The translations under genes and the position numbers were made by a program. This document shows positions 50,350-62,800 of a DNA stretch of 64,000 nt, piece by piece. The notes below the pieces were generated by a model that worked only from the letters and a program-made list of their open reading frames with translations, made no database searches and was not told the origin of the DNA. The number at the start of each line of letters is the position of its first letter. Position 1 is the first letter of the stretch. The stretch is from Lophius americanus (lineage: Eukaryota > Chordata > Actinopteri > Lophiiformes > Lophiidae), in assembly GCA_037951165.1 (NCBI GenBank), contig JBBDHG010000009.1, forward strand, positions 9,389,001 to 9,453,000, read 5' to 3'.

Positions 50350-53324
50350 ATGGCACTGCGGGCCAACAATACTGAGCCAATTGGTAATGAAAGCTTGGAC
50401 AAATGGCAGTTAGTTGGATCTGGGGGATTTGGTCGTGTCTACAAGGCCCGGCACAAGAGCTGGGGGTTTGATGTGGCCATAAAGATACATCACGACGGTG
50501 TTTGGTAAATGTATAAACATATTGTTTCTTATGTATCTTGGAGGACTTAGTTTAACTCATTAAATTCATCCATAGCTGTATATTAAAGAAGGTCTCAAGC
50601 AGCTCTGTCTTCTTCCCCCTTTTCTCCAATCCTTGCAACAATGAAACAACATGAAGCAGCTTCACGCCTGCAGAGAGGGCACTGTATGAGGAGATTAGTT
50701 ATATGGAGAAGGCTTCTTGTGAGTTTGTGCTGAGGGTCTATGGAATTTATTTGGGATGTCCACCAGTTGGAGGAACATACATGCAACAGGGAATAGTGAT
50801 GGAGTTGATGAGAAGAGGATCACTGCAGTCCCTGTTGAATGACCTAGGCTGCTCCCCACCGTGGGCCCTGGCCTTCCGCTTGGCACATCAAGTGGCTTTG
50901 GGAATGAACTTCCTCCATTCTAGGAACCTTCTGCACCATGACTTACAGCCAAATAATGTACTGCTAAATGACGAACTCAACGGGAAGGTGCCAGCAGCTT
51001 AAACTCCACTTTATTAACCACATATCTGAAAATGATGCCATTGTATGTTCAATGTGGCGATTCCCCTCTTCCTCTGCAGCTAGCAGACTTTGGTCTGTCC
51101 AGGGTTTCCATTAGTGCTTTGAGCAGCAGCAGAGGAGCATTAAAGGAGTCTGGAGGCTCATATAAATACATGCCCCCTGAGGCTTTTGAGGCATCATATG
51201 AACCGGTCCGTGCGTTTGACAAATACAGGTAACATACAAATATAATATGACAAAAATAAGTACTACTGTATAAAACTATTTTAAAGTGTGGCTCACAAAT
51301 TGATCTGTGTGTTAATAGCTATGGTATTCTGCTTTGGTCTATTCTTACTGGTAAAGAGCCATATCCAGGTATGTATCATTTATTTATACAGAGTCAGGTC
51401 TTAGCTGTTTTCTTTCCCATTGTTTATTTGTATTAAGTCGTATCCTTTCTTTAGTGATATCCTAGTACATTTCTTAGTTTTTTTTGCGTCCACCATTATG
51501 TCCCATGTAATTCAAAATGTTGCGTTTGTATGCCTTTTTTTATAATATTTAATACATAGCTGCTGACTACAATCTAGTGGCACTGAGGATCCCTATGGGG
51601 GACAGACCTCCCTGTTGGGAATTGGACCGGATGAAGGCTGCGGGCCTGAAAGAGCTGATTGACCTCATGAAGAGGTGCTGGGACAAGAGTCCCTCAAACA
51701 GGCCTACTTTAACAGGTAGGTGTGTGTTACAGTAACACACACGGTCGGTGTTGCCTTATTAGAATATTTTCAAGTCTGAACAATGCACAAGTATTCCGAT
51801 GTTTTAAATATTTTTTTCTTTCTATTGAATTGTTTTTTCCCTCGATTTTTGGGTGTTTTGAGATCGATATAATATAGTATAGAAATGTGTTATTTTATTT
51901 GAAATGGTTTTGGGTCCTATTCCCAGCTTATAACACAGGACTAAACTAACCATGACATAATTACCTATTTGTATGGGTAGGTTTTTTAAGTAAATCCTGG
52001 TTTCTGTTTCAGAGTGCCTTGAAGTAACTGAGAGAGTGTTCTCAATGCATGATCGGGAAATTCACGACGTCGTCCATCAAGTATTGAAAATACTGGTACA
52101 ACATTAAAAATATTTCAGGAAATAACTAATCACAAGGAATTCATAAGAGCTTTATTCATTCGTTGTAATATTCTTATGTCTTACTGTAGGATTCTGCAAC
52201 TGATCAAACTTTTGGGATAACAGGTAGATTTGTACATCTACTTGTTGATTAAGTAATCTAACTACCGTTGCAAATTATTATCTGGAAGATAATTCCTTCT
52301 TTCTCACCCATTAAACGAGATATTTCTTTATCAGAGCCGTCACTGCCAAACAGTACGACGGATTGTGTCAGCTTTACAAAATTGGAAAGGTCTTCAATGC
52401 AGGTACGCCAAATTAACTTTGACCTTTCCGGCACATGAATCTAAAAAATACATTAAGTAGTTTAATTTAATCGGGTAATTTCATTGACTCCTGCTTTAAC
52501 TCGCAGCCAGAGTTCATACAAAACAAAAACAGAACATTATTTTAGATTTTTGATTATTTTCTTTTTTTTTCTTTTCATTAAACTACTTTAAAATGATGAT
52601 GAAGCATCTCTGACATTCTCATCAATGCATTTAAAAATCGTATTAAGGCACACATAATTCAGTAATAATATTGACAGGACATCTGTAACTTTTGTATAAT
52701 ACAATAATTAATGCATTAATAGCCCAATATAAACTGAAAAATATTACTTTATTTCTGACAACAGGATTCTGCCAATGTTTCTAATGAAGAAATGAGTGAA
52801 ACAGATAAAGGTGAGTATTTGTCTATACAATCATTTTATCAAGAAAATTATACTTTTGTTGTAGATTTTTTATCTCATTAAGAATTCTCATGGGTGCAAT
52901 CAAAACATGATCGTGCCATCAATGATTTAATTGAACTTTCTACACATGTTGTATATGTGTCCATATTTTAAAACAGCAAAGTTTATCGATGACAACAGGC
53001 CGGAATTGATTCAAGTCGTTTCCGAGGTGATGGCAATAGCAGAGGAGATGGGAAACATGGTCCATGGTGAAGCCTACTCAGTGATTGAAGCCAAAGAGAC
53101 GAGCCAGGAGAAAATGAGAGCACTGTACCAGAGGGCTCTTCGTCCTGGAGGGCTGACGGTAAAAGCAGCTTTCTACGATGCCCTCAAAAGACATCAGCCC
53201 AAACTAGTGGAGAGGCTTGGTAGGATTTAAGATCAAACAGTCAAATATTGAGTCTAAAAGGTGAATTGTTCTATAGTTCCTTAAACTTTCAATTTTCTTT
53301 TCTTTTCCTTCAGGTGGATTCTAA
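50350..53324 (+). CDS. RIPK2-like receptor-interacting Ser/Thr kinase with C-terminal CARD (11 coding exons)
   Basis: RIPK2-family kinases relay NOD1/NOD2 signals to NF-kB in the cytosol. Inferred exons: 50350-50497 (or -50504), 50674-50987, 51080-51228, 51319-51368, 51560-51715, 52013-52095, 52190-52223, 52335-52402, 52765-52810, 52977-53219, 53314-53324. They give about 433 residues (human RIPK2 has about 540). Visible: Gly loop GSGGFGRVY (23-31), VAIK Lys45, catalytic loop LLHHDLQPNN (Asp139), DFG 157-159, YMPPEAF in the activation segment, YSYGILLW, and a CARD at about 350-430 (FIDDNRPELI...KMRALY...LVERL). The double-His HHDL in the catalytic loop and the kinase-plus-CARD layout match RIPK2. 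The linker of about 60 residues is short, and Gln141 replaces the usual Lys. The start is the first ATG after a likely 5' UTR acceptor near 50345. The exon 1/2 junction is uncertain. Alternative: a fish-specific RIPK2 paralogue rather than the orthologue. Confidence 0.85.
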
Positions 53325-53384
53325 GGCTAATCCAACCTTCTTGAAACTTCACTGCTTGTGTGCCGGTACTTTTTTAAATTTGTG

Positions 53385-53421
53385 AATAAAATGTACTTTT
53401 TTTAAATGTATTTCAAATAAA
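53385..53421 (+). terminator. Polyadenylation signals of the RIPK2-like gene
   Basis: AATAAA occurs at 53385-53390 and again at 53416-53421, 60 to 100 bases after the stop codon at 53322-53324. That spacing suits a short 3' UTR. A third AATAAA lies at 53785-53790 and could end a longer UTR. Confidence 0.6.
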
Positions 53422-54127
53422 TGGGAAATTCTGCTTTCTCTCGTGTTCTTTCTTTTCATTATCATCATGATCTGCTGTGTAGGGACAATGTGTCAAACTG
53501 CAGAAGCTGCCTCAGAAAGAAGCCAGATATTTTTAAATATAATTGGAAATGTCTCAAATGGAGCAAAGAAATCTGCCAATGGGATAAACCAATTATGCTA
53601 GATTCTGAGAAACTAAAACAGACATCAAAATTAGGAACAAAAAAGCTAAATTTTAGGAAATTCTACTTGTTACAGGTGTCCGAAACTCAATTGTTCAAGG
53701 TAGACAAGCACAAAAGGAGCATTTTGATTGCCTAGAGAAGAATTTCATGTGAATGTATTGTTTTGGGATAATTCCTAAAGTGCCAATAAAATATGTCTGG
53801 CAAAAAACCTTATCTGTGATGTCTTATTTTATGCACAAAGTGAGATATATATTTCTTAACATTAGATAACGTTTCTCATCAAAAACTTTCTTGATGATAC
53901 TATTTTTCTTTTTTAGAAAATAAATATGAAATTAGAGCAATAATGAGCAGGGTGAAATATAAATAAAATAATTAGTTTCCCTGAAAACGTTTTTTTTTTC
54001 CCTTTCTTGAAATTCCCCTTCTGCAGTGAAGTAATCAGCAACAAACATGTTTGCTACTATAAGCGTCATGAAGTGGAGAAGCTGCTTGTGTCCTCCAACT
54101 GGGGGGATGGGGGTGTTAAAGAAAGTG

Positions 54128-54130
54128 AGT

Positions 54131-54182
<52 letters not shown>
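54128..54182 (+). repeat. (GA)n microsatellite between the two genes
   Basis: About 22 pure GA units after a GAGT-type start. Confidence 0.97.
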
Positions 54183-54185
<3 letters not shown>

Positions 54186-54659
54186 GCTAAGAGGCTTTTC
54201 CATTTCAATTCCTCAGTAACTGTCACAAGCAGTCAGTCAGTCACCTGCAGATGATGGTGTCGAGGGCATCCCAGGCAACAAATTACTCTCCTGTCTCAGT
54301 TTAATTTACAGGTTTGCTGTTCATTACTCTCACACTGAATAATGGTCCTAACAATGTTCTGAAAATGAAAAAAAACAACACATTTTGACAGACAGATCAG
54401 ACATGTGTGAAGACATATCACCTCTCTTTGCATTCATCAACCTTGTTATCCGACTAGCAGTGATAAAAGCTTATAATATTATCGGTATCCGGACTGCATT
54501 TTGAGCCTTTTTTGCACAAGGATTTTGGGATGTAAGTCATTACTACATTTTTGTGTGATTAATCAGTTATCTCATGTTGTCCTTCAAAGTTCTACCTTCA
54601 AATACAGACACAGATTTGTCTTCCTGCAGGCTTAGTGGGATTTAAGATAAAATAGTTTA

Positions 54660-54692
54660 GCTAAATTCATTCTTCAGGTGAATGAATTTAGC
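54660..54692. other. Perfect 13-bp inverted repeat upstream of IMPDH1
   Basis: gctaaattcattc and its exact reverse complement flank ttcaggt, about 950 bases before the retinal first coding exon. Function unknown. Confidence 0.9.
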
Positions 54693-55645
54693 CAACTGAA
54701 GGAACAAACTGTCTGTTTTCCTCCCCTCGCTGCGTCTGAAATGAGCAGTGCCTGAGGTATAACAGTATTCTGGGATTTGACCTCCACCTCATTCATAGGT
54801 CTGTCTCCTTGAGCGCTGTAAAAAACATAGACCTCTACACCATGGTAATCCTCCAAGGAGAAACGTGTTTTCAAGTGTCATCTTGACCCATCCCTCTCTT
54901 CCTCAGTCCTACCGCCTCACTCCACCCTACACACCCATATCACCCCACCCCATACTGCATTAATACTTCCAATCCTCTTTGTGGGCGAGTGACGTCTGCT
55001 ACTGTCAGAAACAGAGTTAAGCTCAGCAGTCATCGGGAGAACAGAGGGGAGAGAAGCTCCACAGATAACCAAGCAGCGATCCCTTCTGGGCCTCCACAGG
55101 GACGAATCCCTGCTACCTAAGCAAGATCTGACTCTCCTTCCCCAGCGGCTTCTCATGACTCCAGCTAGGGAACATACAGAGGTAGTCAACGTCATCATAA
55201 GGTCAGCTAAAAACTCTATTCACTCAGCTGAGGGCCTTAACGGCCTTGAATTCCAGTGATGAGAGCAGGCAAAGTGTAACGCAAACTCATTTGAGCCAGC
55301 AAGATTATTTTAAGGGAGGTTCTGTTGCTGCTGTTTCTTTATCTCTTCTTTTGACTTTTTTGAAAACTTGATTTGTGATATCTTGTTTTACTGGTGATTT
55401 GGGTTTAACTGGCCAAAGAATAGATGGCCCTACAGCGTCCTCCCATGTCAGCTGTGTGTGAAAGGTTTTTCTAAGAGCATGCATTTAAAGCCTGTTGATG
55501 TATACTTTATGACTGAACAGCAGCTTGAACGTGTTGGGACTTTTTGAGACCTGCTGCCGTGACTTGGTGTGTATGAAACACGTCGGCCCTTGACAAGCGT
55601 GTCTGAGAGTTGGAAGTGGAGGTCGTAGTCCTGGATTTCCTAGAG

Positions 55646-55881
55646 ATGGAGGGTCATGGTTATGACCGATTTGGAGAAGTGGAAAGGGACAATTACCAAA
55701 TCGACTATCGGAGGATTGTTGGGGACATGGAGCCAGCGCAGCCGCGAACCACAAACAGAGACGTGGAACAAGCTCACCCCTGTGGGACCTTTGCCCACCC
55801 ATTGCCACATGGACATGGCTATGAAACTGCAGCTCAGAGATACAGTGCAACACGTATCCAAGCTGGATACGAACCAGAGAG
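55646..55881 (+). CDS. impdh1: IMPDH1 alternative first coding exon (retinal exon A equivalent)
   Basis: Starts at the first ATG after an in-frame TGA (55604-55606) and runs 236 nt to a good donor (AGAG|gtcagt). It ends ...ETAAQRYSA..IQAGYEPE, and the split codon AG|C gives Ser just before the core Met, so the joint reads YEPES-MADYLIS. From memory, the mammalian retinal extension carries nearly the same ETAAQRYSA...AGYEPES string directly before MADYLIS, which identifies this exon. The rest of the 79 residues is hydrophilic, rich in Arg, Glu, His and Tyr, and unlike the mammalian part. The non-retinal form would instead start at the ATG at 56444 from an upstream non-coding exon that I could not place. 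Confidence 0.92.
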
Positions 55882-56816
55882 GTCAGTCTCATATTCTTGC
55901 TCGGCCTTTCCCCACATAGAACAACAATGTAAGACCATGTACTTCTCTGATTTGCAGAAGCACTAATACAACTCAGACGGCATCCCTTTGTAGTAACATT
56001 GGTTGTGAGGTTTTACAAGCCAGTTTATCTGCTACCTTGGCAGCCAACCAAATCCTCTTACCTACTGCAGCCGATTGCCGTCATAGGTGTAGAGAAGGAC
56101 GTATTACTTTTGTTAGCATTTCCTGTCTGCAATCCAAAGTTTTAAATGGGATTGGCTGCAACCGGAGTGAGTGAGACTGAGGTCATGAGGAAGACGGGCA
56201 TAACAACAATGCTTTCAAGAGCCATAAGTCATCCATACCTACAAATGAAAATGGACAACTTTAATGTGAGCGAGTGATAGATTTATGCACCCTGAATGCA
56301 ACATTAGGCTAAGAGAGGCTAAAATCAGCCTGAAAATTAGAAGTTTGTCATGTATTTTTTGTCATATTTTGCCAATCCTAGCACAGATTCATCCCTATTT
56401 TGAGCTGTGTCTTTTTCCCATGTCTGTCTCTATATATGATAGCATGGCAGACTACCTCATAAGCGGAGGCACAGGCTATGTTCCTGAAGATGGACTGACA
56501 GCACAGCAGCTCTTTTCAATCGGTGATGGACTCACTTACAAGTAAGAGATCCTCACGACAATACACACCTTTATGTATTTACAGATCGATTTAATCAGCT
56601 TATATTTGATGGTATTGTACACTTAACACACTGATGCAGATATGTGTGTATGTGCATGTGAACACACAGTAACACACATCAGAGTTAATGGAACACCTTC
56701 CATTAAGTGTTTTGTAATCTGTGATGCCACATCTGCTTACGTTTTATCTGGAAGATTATAATCAGTAATTCTACTTTAAGGATGACACTGAGTGGTGTCA
56801 CAGACATTAAAAGCAA

Positions 56817-56849
<33 letters not shown>

Positions 56850-59800
56850 GTGCGTGTGTTTGAAAACATCAGTGTATTAATGTGTAGTTTCCTTAATGGA
56901 GGCTGTAAGCAGAGAAGGTTTGTCACAGAGGATAGATGCAGAGTATTTCAGTGGCTGACAGATTATGTCAGCAGCCTTTAGAAATGGCAGATTATTACTG
57001 CTAATATTGGTCATAATCTTTGTTTACAATATACTTTTTCAGCCCAAAAACTGACCACATTTTTCTGTTTCTCCTCTCAGTGACTTTCTCATCCTCCCTG
57101 GTTTCATAGACTTTACCTCTGATGAGGTGGTGAGTATCATAACCCTGCATGGCGATTATCAGACATAGACGCTACACTACTGGTGCACAGTACAATATTT
57201 AATTTGGATGAAGTTTACGACACAAGGAGTAGTTTCTGTTTCCAAACACAAACAGCTGCATTTGACTGAGGGTTAGGATGTCTTAGCTGGAGTGCAGTAT
57301 GCATTTTATGGACCACAATTCCTGCTTTTGTAGTCCTCATAGTAAGCACCGACATCTATTGCTGTAAGCGTTCAGTGTTATTTCTTTGTCATGTGCCTTT
57401 AAGCAAAGGGTTGTTTGTTTCGCTTGCTTTGTTTTCGTCTTTGCAAGCTCAGCTGGGACAGTAAATTAATTTCATGCCTAGGTTACATGGATTATTGCTG
57501 GATAGCAGGTGTTCAGCACAGACACCTGCGTCCTCCAACAACCCGCAGGTGAATTCAACAAGTCCAACTCTAACATGCCCAATCTGGATTTTAGGCACAT
57601 TGTAAAGAAAATTAAAGCCAAATGTAAGCATTTGGCTTTCAGGAGTGTTGTGAGCGACAGAGCAAACACAAACAATTTAGGTTGTTTTCAGCAAAATAGA
57701 AATGCAATTCATTTTCAAGCATCAACTGAGCTTTGTACGTCACCTTAAATACCTTAATTAGTGTATATTGACTGGTTTCTTTTCAAAATGTGTCACTAGT
57801 GGACTGTTTCTTTTCCTCTTTTGCAGATATTTTGGCACTTCCCCAACATCTAAGATTTAGTATGAATTTAATCCGAATTACCGGGTTTTGTGGGTAAAAA
57901 CTTTATTAGAAAATATATTACAAATTTGAAAGTAAATGCCATCAATGAGCTAGTAATCACACAAACTTTGTTTATCATTCAAATGTGAACACAGACACAA
58001 CACAACTGATATCATTCTATTTATACATATACGAATTTATGCTAACAGAAATAAAAGCTACTAACTACATTTATTGTGGAGAAATCTCTCTGATGTTGCC
58101 TCCGACATTCATCTTGATAAGCATTTCTTTGTGTGGTAGAGTTTCCAAATGAGGGTACTTAATCTTCCAAGACATTTCTGTTTAAATTGCATGGAAAGTA
58201 TTTATGGCTGTGATATTCACATTTATCAGTGATGTATTTTCAAATGCACCTGTTTTTTTTAAGGATCTAACCTCTGCATTGACAAGGAAGATAACCCTAA
58301 AAACACCTCTTATTTCGTCCCCCATGGATACAGTCACAGAGTCTTCCATGGCCATCGCCATGGCAGTGAGTACACTGCACAGCCTCACCCACACACCACA
58401 CAGCAAATGCTTTACTTAACTCTGCAGCTTCCTGCTTGAATGAGAGGATTTCACAAGAATGAGGTGTTGGTTACTTCTTCAATGTTTTCAATGAATCCTT
58501 CTCTTCCCTTTGCTGCTTTCAGTTAATGGGTGGGATTGGAATTATTCATCATAACTGTACCGCTGAGTTCCAGGCCAATGAGGTGCGCAAAGTCAAGGTA
58601 AGATGGACAAGTCAGCTGGCATTGCAGTGAATTGATGTGTTGCTTTTATTGCAATATTTTGTGGTGCATTGTCAGTTTTGGGGATCTAATGCAAATATAT
58701 TGTTTTGGCATTAAATGCAGGGAAATTAGGAATTGAAGAGTGTAGTTACTTTTTTGAATATAGTGACCACGCTTTATGATTAACTCCTTAAAAATAACAA
58801 GAATAGTGATATTTATGTTTTTTCAGTTTTCTGAAAATCATTAAAAAATATATTTTCAAAAGTTTATCTAAAAACAACGAGAACTGTGTGTTTTCAGTAA
58901 GAAACTATTAAACTCCAGCTGAATCCGAGGTGCTCTAGAAGCAGTCCATCAGAGGGGGTGATTATTATTTGAATAATTACTTCAGAGAGAGATTTATTGG
59001 ATTTCTCAATTCTATGCTTTTGTATGTCCAGTCCCAAATATGCAAATAGATTTCTTACCATTTTCATGAACTGGTTACTCTCACAAGTTTTGCTGGAATA
59101 TTTGCATTGAATATTCTAATTTTATAATCGTTACCAGGAAGTGATAAAGTGATAATTATAATAATTGTAATAATTTTCCACCCTTAGAATCACATTGGTG
59201 TGACCACTGACTCTTACCCTACATTTTTTTTGCCATGCTAATACAGTATGTTTAAATGAAGAAATATCTGACAGGTCCTAGAGGTTGTACTTTCCTGCAA
59301 AAAAAGAAGAAGATACCAAACACTTGGTGTTTTACATTTTTAGAGTTGATTTACAAAAGTTCAGGGTTATAGTAAGAGTCAATGCCAAAATGGCTCCAGA
59401 CTCCAGAGGTTAATGGTTATGAGTATAATCATTACGATGAAAATGACCTTCCATTCTATCTGTTGTAATTATGATATTAATCATGAGATGTAAACATCTT
59501 GGACAAGATCTTTGCATGCTTAAGGAATCACAACACTCCACTCTTGTTAACACCTCTCCACAGCCATGAGCAGAGGAAAACCCAATTGTTTGTTGAAACA
59601 GGTCTGAATTTTATGTCTTATGTTAGATTTTCCTTGAATTTCCAGCACAGTTTAGTTTGAGATCAACACAACAATAGAGGAAATTAGAAGGGGGTCAAAT
59701 ACTTTTTCACATCGGTGCACATAGACGTTTTATAGAGCGCTCCTTGTTACGCTAGAAAGTCATATGTAACATCACTTCAACAATCATTTGCTATGCTAAA

Positions 59801-62800
59801 TGTGTTTTTGTTCTTGTCAGAAATTTGAACAGGGCTTCATTACAGACCCAGTGGTAATGAGTCCCCGGCACACAGTGGGCGATGTGTTTGAGGCAAAGAT
59901 ACGCCATGGTTTCTCAGGGATCCCTGTTACAGAAACTGGCAAGATGGGTAGCAAGCTGGTGGGCATAGTCACCTCAAGAGACATAGACTTTCTGTCAGAG
60001 AAGGACCACGACAAACCCCTGGAGGAGGTGGGAGTTTACCTGATGTGTCTGTGTGCATGTATAACAACATAGAGTCATTTATATTAGCACAATATTATAT
60101 CCAATGTGGGAGATCTTGATATACATGTGAATCAATTCAACATCCTTTTGATTCAGGCGATGTCAAAAAGAGAAGATCTAGTTGTTGCACCAGCTGGAGT
60201 TACACTGAAAGAAGCTAATGATATACTGCAACGCAGCAAAAAAGGTACGTTTGTAAAGACAATGACTCTAGTGTAGAGAAAAAGTAACCAGCACTAGGAT
60301 TTAGATACTTGCTTAATGTTTTTTGTTTCACTCATTTCACAATTTGTCTCTTCCAGGAAAGCTTCCCATAGTGAACGACAGTGATGAGCTGGTTGCCATC
60401 ATTGCTCGGACTGACTTGAAAAAGAACAGGGATTATCCTTTGGCTTCCAAGGACTCCCGCAAACAGCTGCTGTGTGGAGCTGCTATCTGTACGAGGGAAG
60501 ACGACAAATACAGACTGGACCTCCTCATGCAGGCAGGGGTGGATGTGGTCGTCCTGGTAGGGTTGTCCGACTTTATGATGTCATTCAGAAATCATAACAT
60601 TTATGAGTCAGACAAAACATCGACCTCTTGATACCGATAGGAATGAATGTGTGAATGTAAATTTAAATTTAAACTTGTAATGCATGTTCATATTCTATAT
60701 TCTATTCACATTTTTACAGGATTCCTCCCAAGGAAACTCAGTGTATCAAATCAACATGATAAACTACATTAAACAGAAATATCCCGAACTACAGGTAGTT
60801 GGAGGAAATGGTAAGCTTTCCTGTTGTCTCATAGAACACTTTCCTTCCAACTCCTTTATATCACTTCTACCTCATTGAGCCCTTCTCTGTGCATCTGGCT
60901 CTCTCTAGTGGTGACGGCCGCTCAGGCTAAAAACCTCATCGATGCCGGTGTGGATGCCCTGAGAGTGGGCATGGGTTGTGGCTCCATCTGTATCACTCAA
61001 GAAGGTATGATTAAGAGTGCAAAAATGTGAATTCCAATAGATTAAAGACAAAATATTGACTCCCTGTCGTTTTAAAATGAGTCATTATTAGAAAAAATCG
61101 AGTCATAAAATGAGTTTAAGATAGTCCAGTCGCATTTATTAAGTAATCATCTGATGGCTTTTATTCAAGTTTATCTGAGTTATTGTTTTGATTATCAGTA
61201 GAATCACCTACATTTATTCATATAGATTCAGCTGGATGATACATTAACATCATGTTTCATTTAATCAATGTAGAAAAATGTCTCTGATTTGTTTTGTTGT
61301 GAACATACTGTTAATAAAATATTATGATTAAAAAGGCAGAAGAGGATAGTTAAATTGATATTTTTCTCTCGTCTTAACTAAATTTGTACTTGTTGTCAGT
61401 AATGGCATGTGGACGGCCTCAAGGTACGTCGGTGTACAAGGTTGCAGAGTATGCCCGTCGTTTTGGAGTGCCAGTAATCGCTGATGGTGGCATTCAGACT
61501 GTCGGCCACGTGGTGAAGGCTCTGGCCATGGGAGCATCGACAGGTATAAAAAAGGGTTATCCAGTCCTTGTTGTTCAAGTCTTCGATATTATTGAGATTT
61601 AAACTTGGGTAATTAGGTATCGTCATGGATGCGAGAGGGGGCTGAGGAGGGGGATAAGATGTCCCCTACTTGCTCTTCCGGTGGAATCTGAAGCTAGGCT
61701 ATACATGCTGCTTATACGCTAGGAATTGAATTGACATCCAATGGCTATTTTGTAATTAGTGTGTCTTTTACAGAGGTTTTATAGACACATCAAACAGTTT
61801 TAGAGTTTAACAGAGTTCGTAACACTACAAACGCATCACGACTTTGTCTTTGGTAGTGCCTTCTTATTTTTTTGGCTCTGCCCTTGACAAAAAAGTAAGT
61901 CAAATAAAAAGTTATATATAATATATATATAAACCAGTTTAGTATTCTTGTAAGCATTTTTGTCCTTGTCTTATCACACCCATATTTTTTGTCATACTGT
62001 GTTTTTCTCCATAGTGATGATGGGGTCATTGCTTGCAGCAACCACCGAAGCTCCAGGAGAATATTTCTTTTCAGATGGCGTGCGTTTGAAAAAGTATAGA
62101 GGAATGGGATCCTTGGATGCGATGGAGAAAAATAACAGTCAGAAACGCTACTTCAGGTAAGAAGAGGGGCTCACAGAGCTCTTGTGCTGTTCAAACACTT
62201 ATTATGGAAAAATGTAATGCCATTATGGCACATTTATCTTTTGTGTAATTCATTTTTTTGTGTGTCCAGTGAGGGAGATAAAGTGAAGGTTGCTCAAGGT
62301 GTTTCAGGATCAGTACAAGACAAAGGCTCAATCCATAAATTTGTTCCTTACCTCATTGCTGGTATCCAACATGGCTGCCAGGACATAGGAGCCAAGAGTT
62401 TGTCCATTTTACGGTATGTGTGACATTGTAAGGGTGTATGTTAGAGCATTTACAGTGATTCATAAATGGTGTAAGGGCTTTGGGCTTGTGTGAGCTGTGT
62501 GTTTCCATGTCAGGTCTATGATGTACTGTGGAGAGCTGAAGTTTGAGAAGAGAACCATGTCTGCTCAGATGGAGGGAGGAGTCCATGGCCTCCACTCGTA
62601 AGCCTTACCCGTGACTCCCTGAACCCTGCCTTCTGAGCCCTTCTCCCTCGTCTGGAGGCTGTCTTTCTTTTATTTGTCTCTCTTTCCTTATTCCTTTTAA
62701 ATATTTTCATACTGTTTGTTTCCATTACTGTATTTATGACCATCGTATGAGAGCCAATCAATAACAATGTGTGTCTAAGCTTCATGTAAATACAGTTTTC

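Larger units (their letters stand above)
53425..55640. other. Spacer between the RIPK2-like gene and IMPDH1
   Basis: The first part (to the AATAAA at 53785) may be an extended 3' UTR. Then come the GA repeat and the 13-bp inverted repeat. The last few hundred bases must include the promoter and 5' UTR of the IMPDH1 transcript starting with the retinal exon. One TAATCC (54845), the core bound by photoreceptor OTX/CRX factors, is present, but a single copy means little. Confidence 0.4.

Noticed and set aside
53220..53230. Stop codon (reading ...LGRI) directly at the end of the CARD exon.
   Set aside because: A gtagga donor and a strong acceptor at 53313 allow splicing to a last exon ending LGGF; either gives nearly the same CARD, so this is not an important truncation.
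53421..53735. Plus-strand frame of 104 codons just after the RIPK2-like gene.
   Set aside because: Lies between poly(A) signals of that gene, has no known domain, and is best explained as 3' UTR.
54845..54850. CRX/OTX site upstream of the IMPDH1 retinal exon.
   Set aside because: One six-base match in about 1.7 kb is expected by chance.
55485..55892. Minus-strand frame of 135 codons opposite the IMPDH1 retinal exon.
   Set aside because: Shadow of the real plus-strand exon, which has splice and sequence support.
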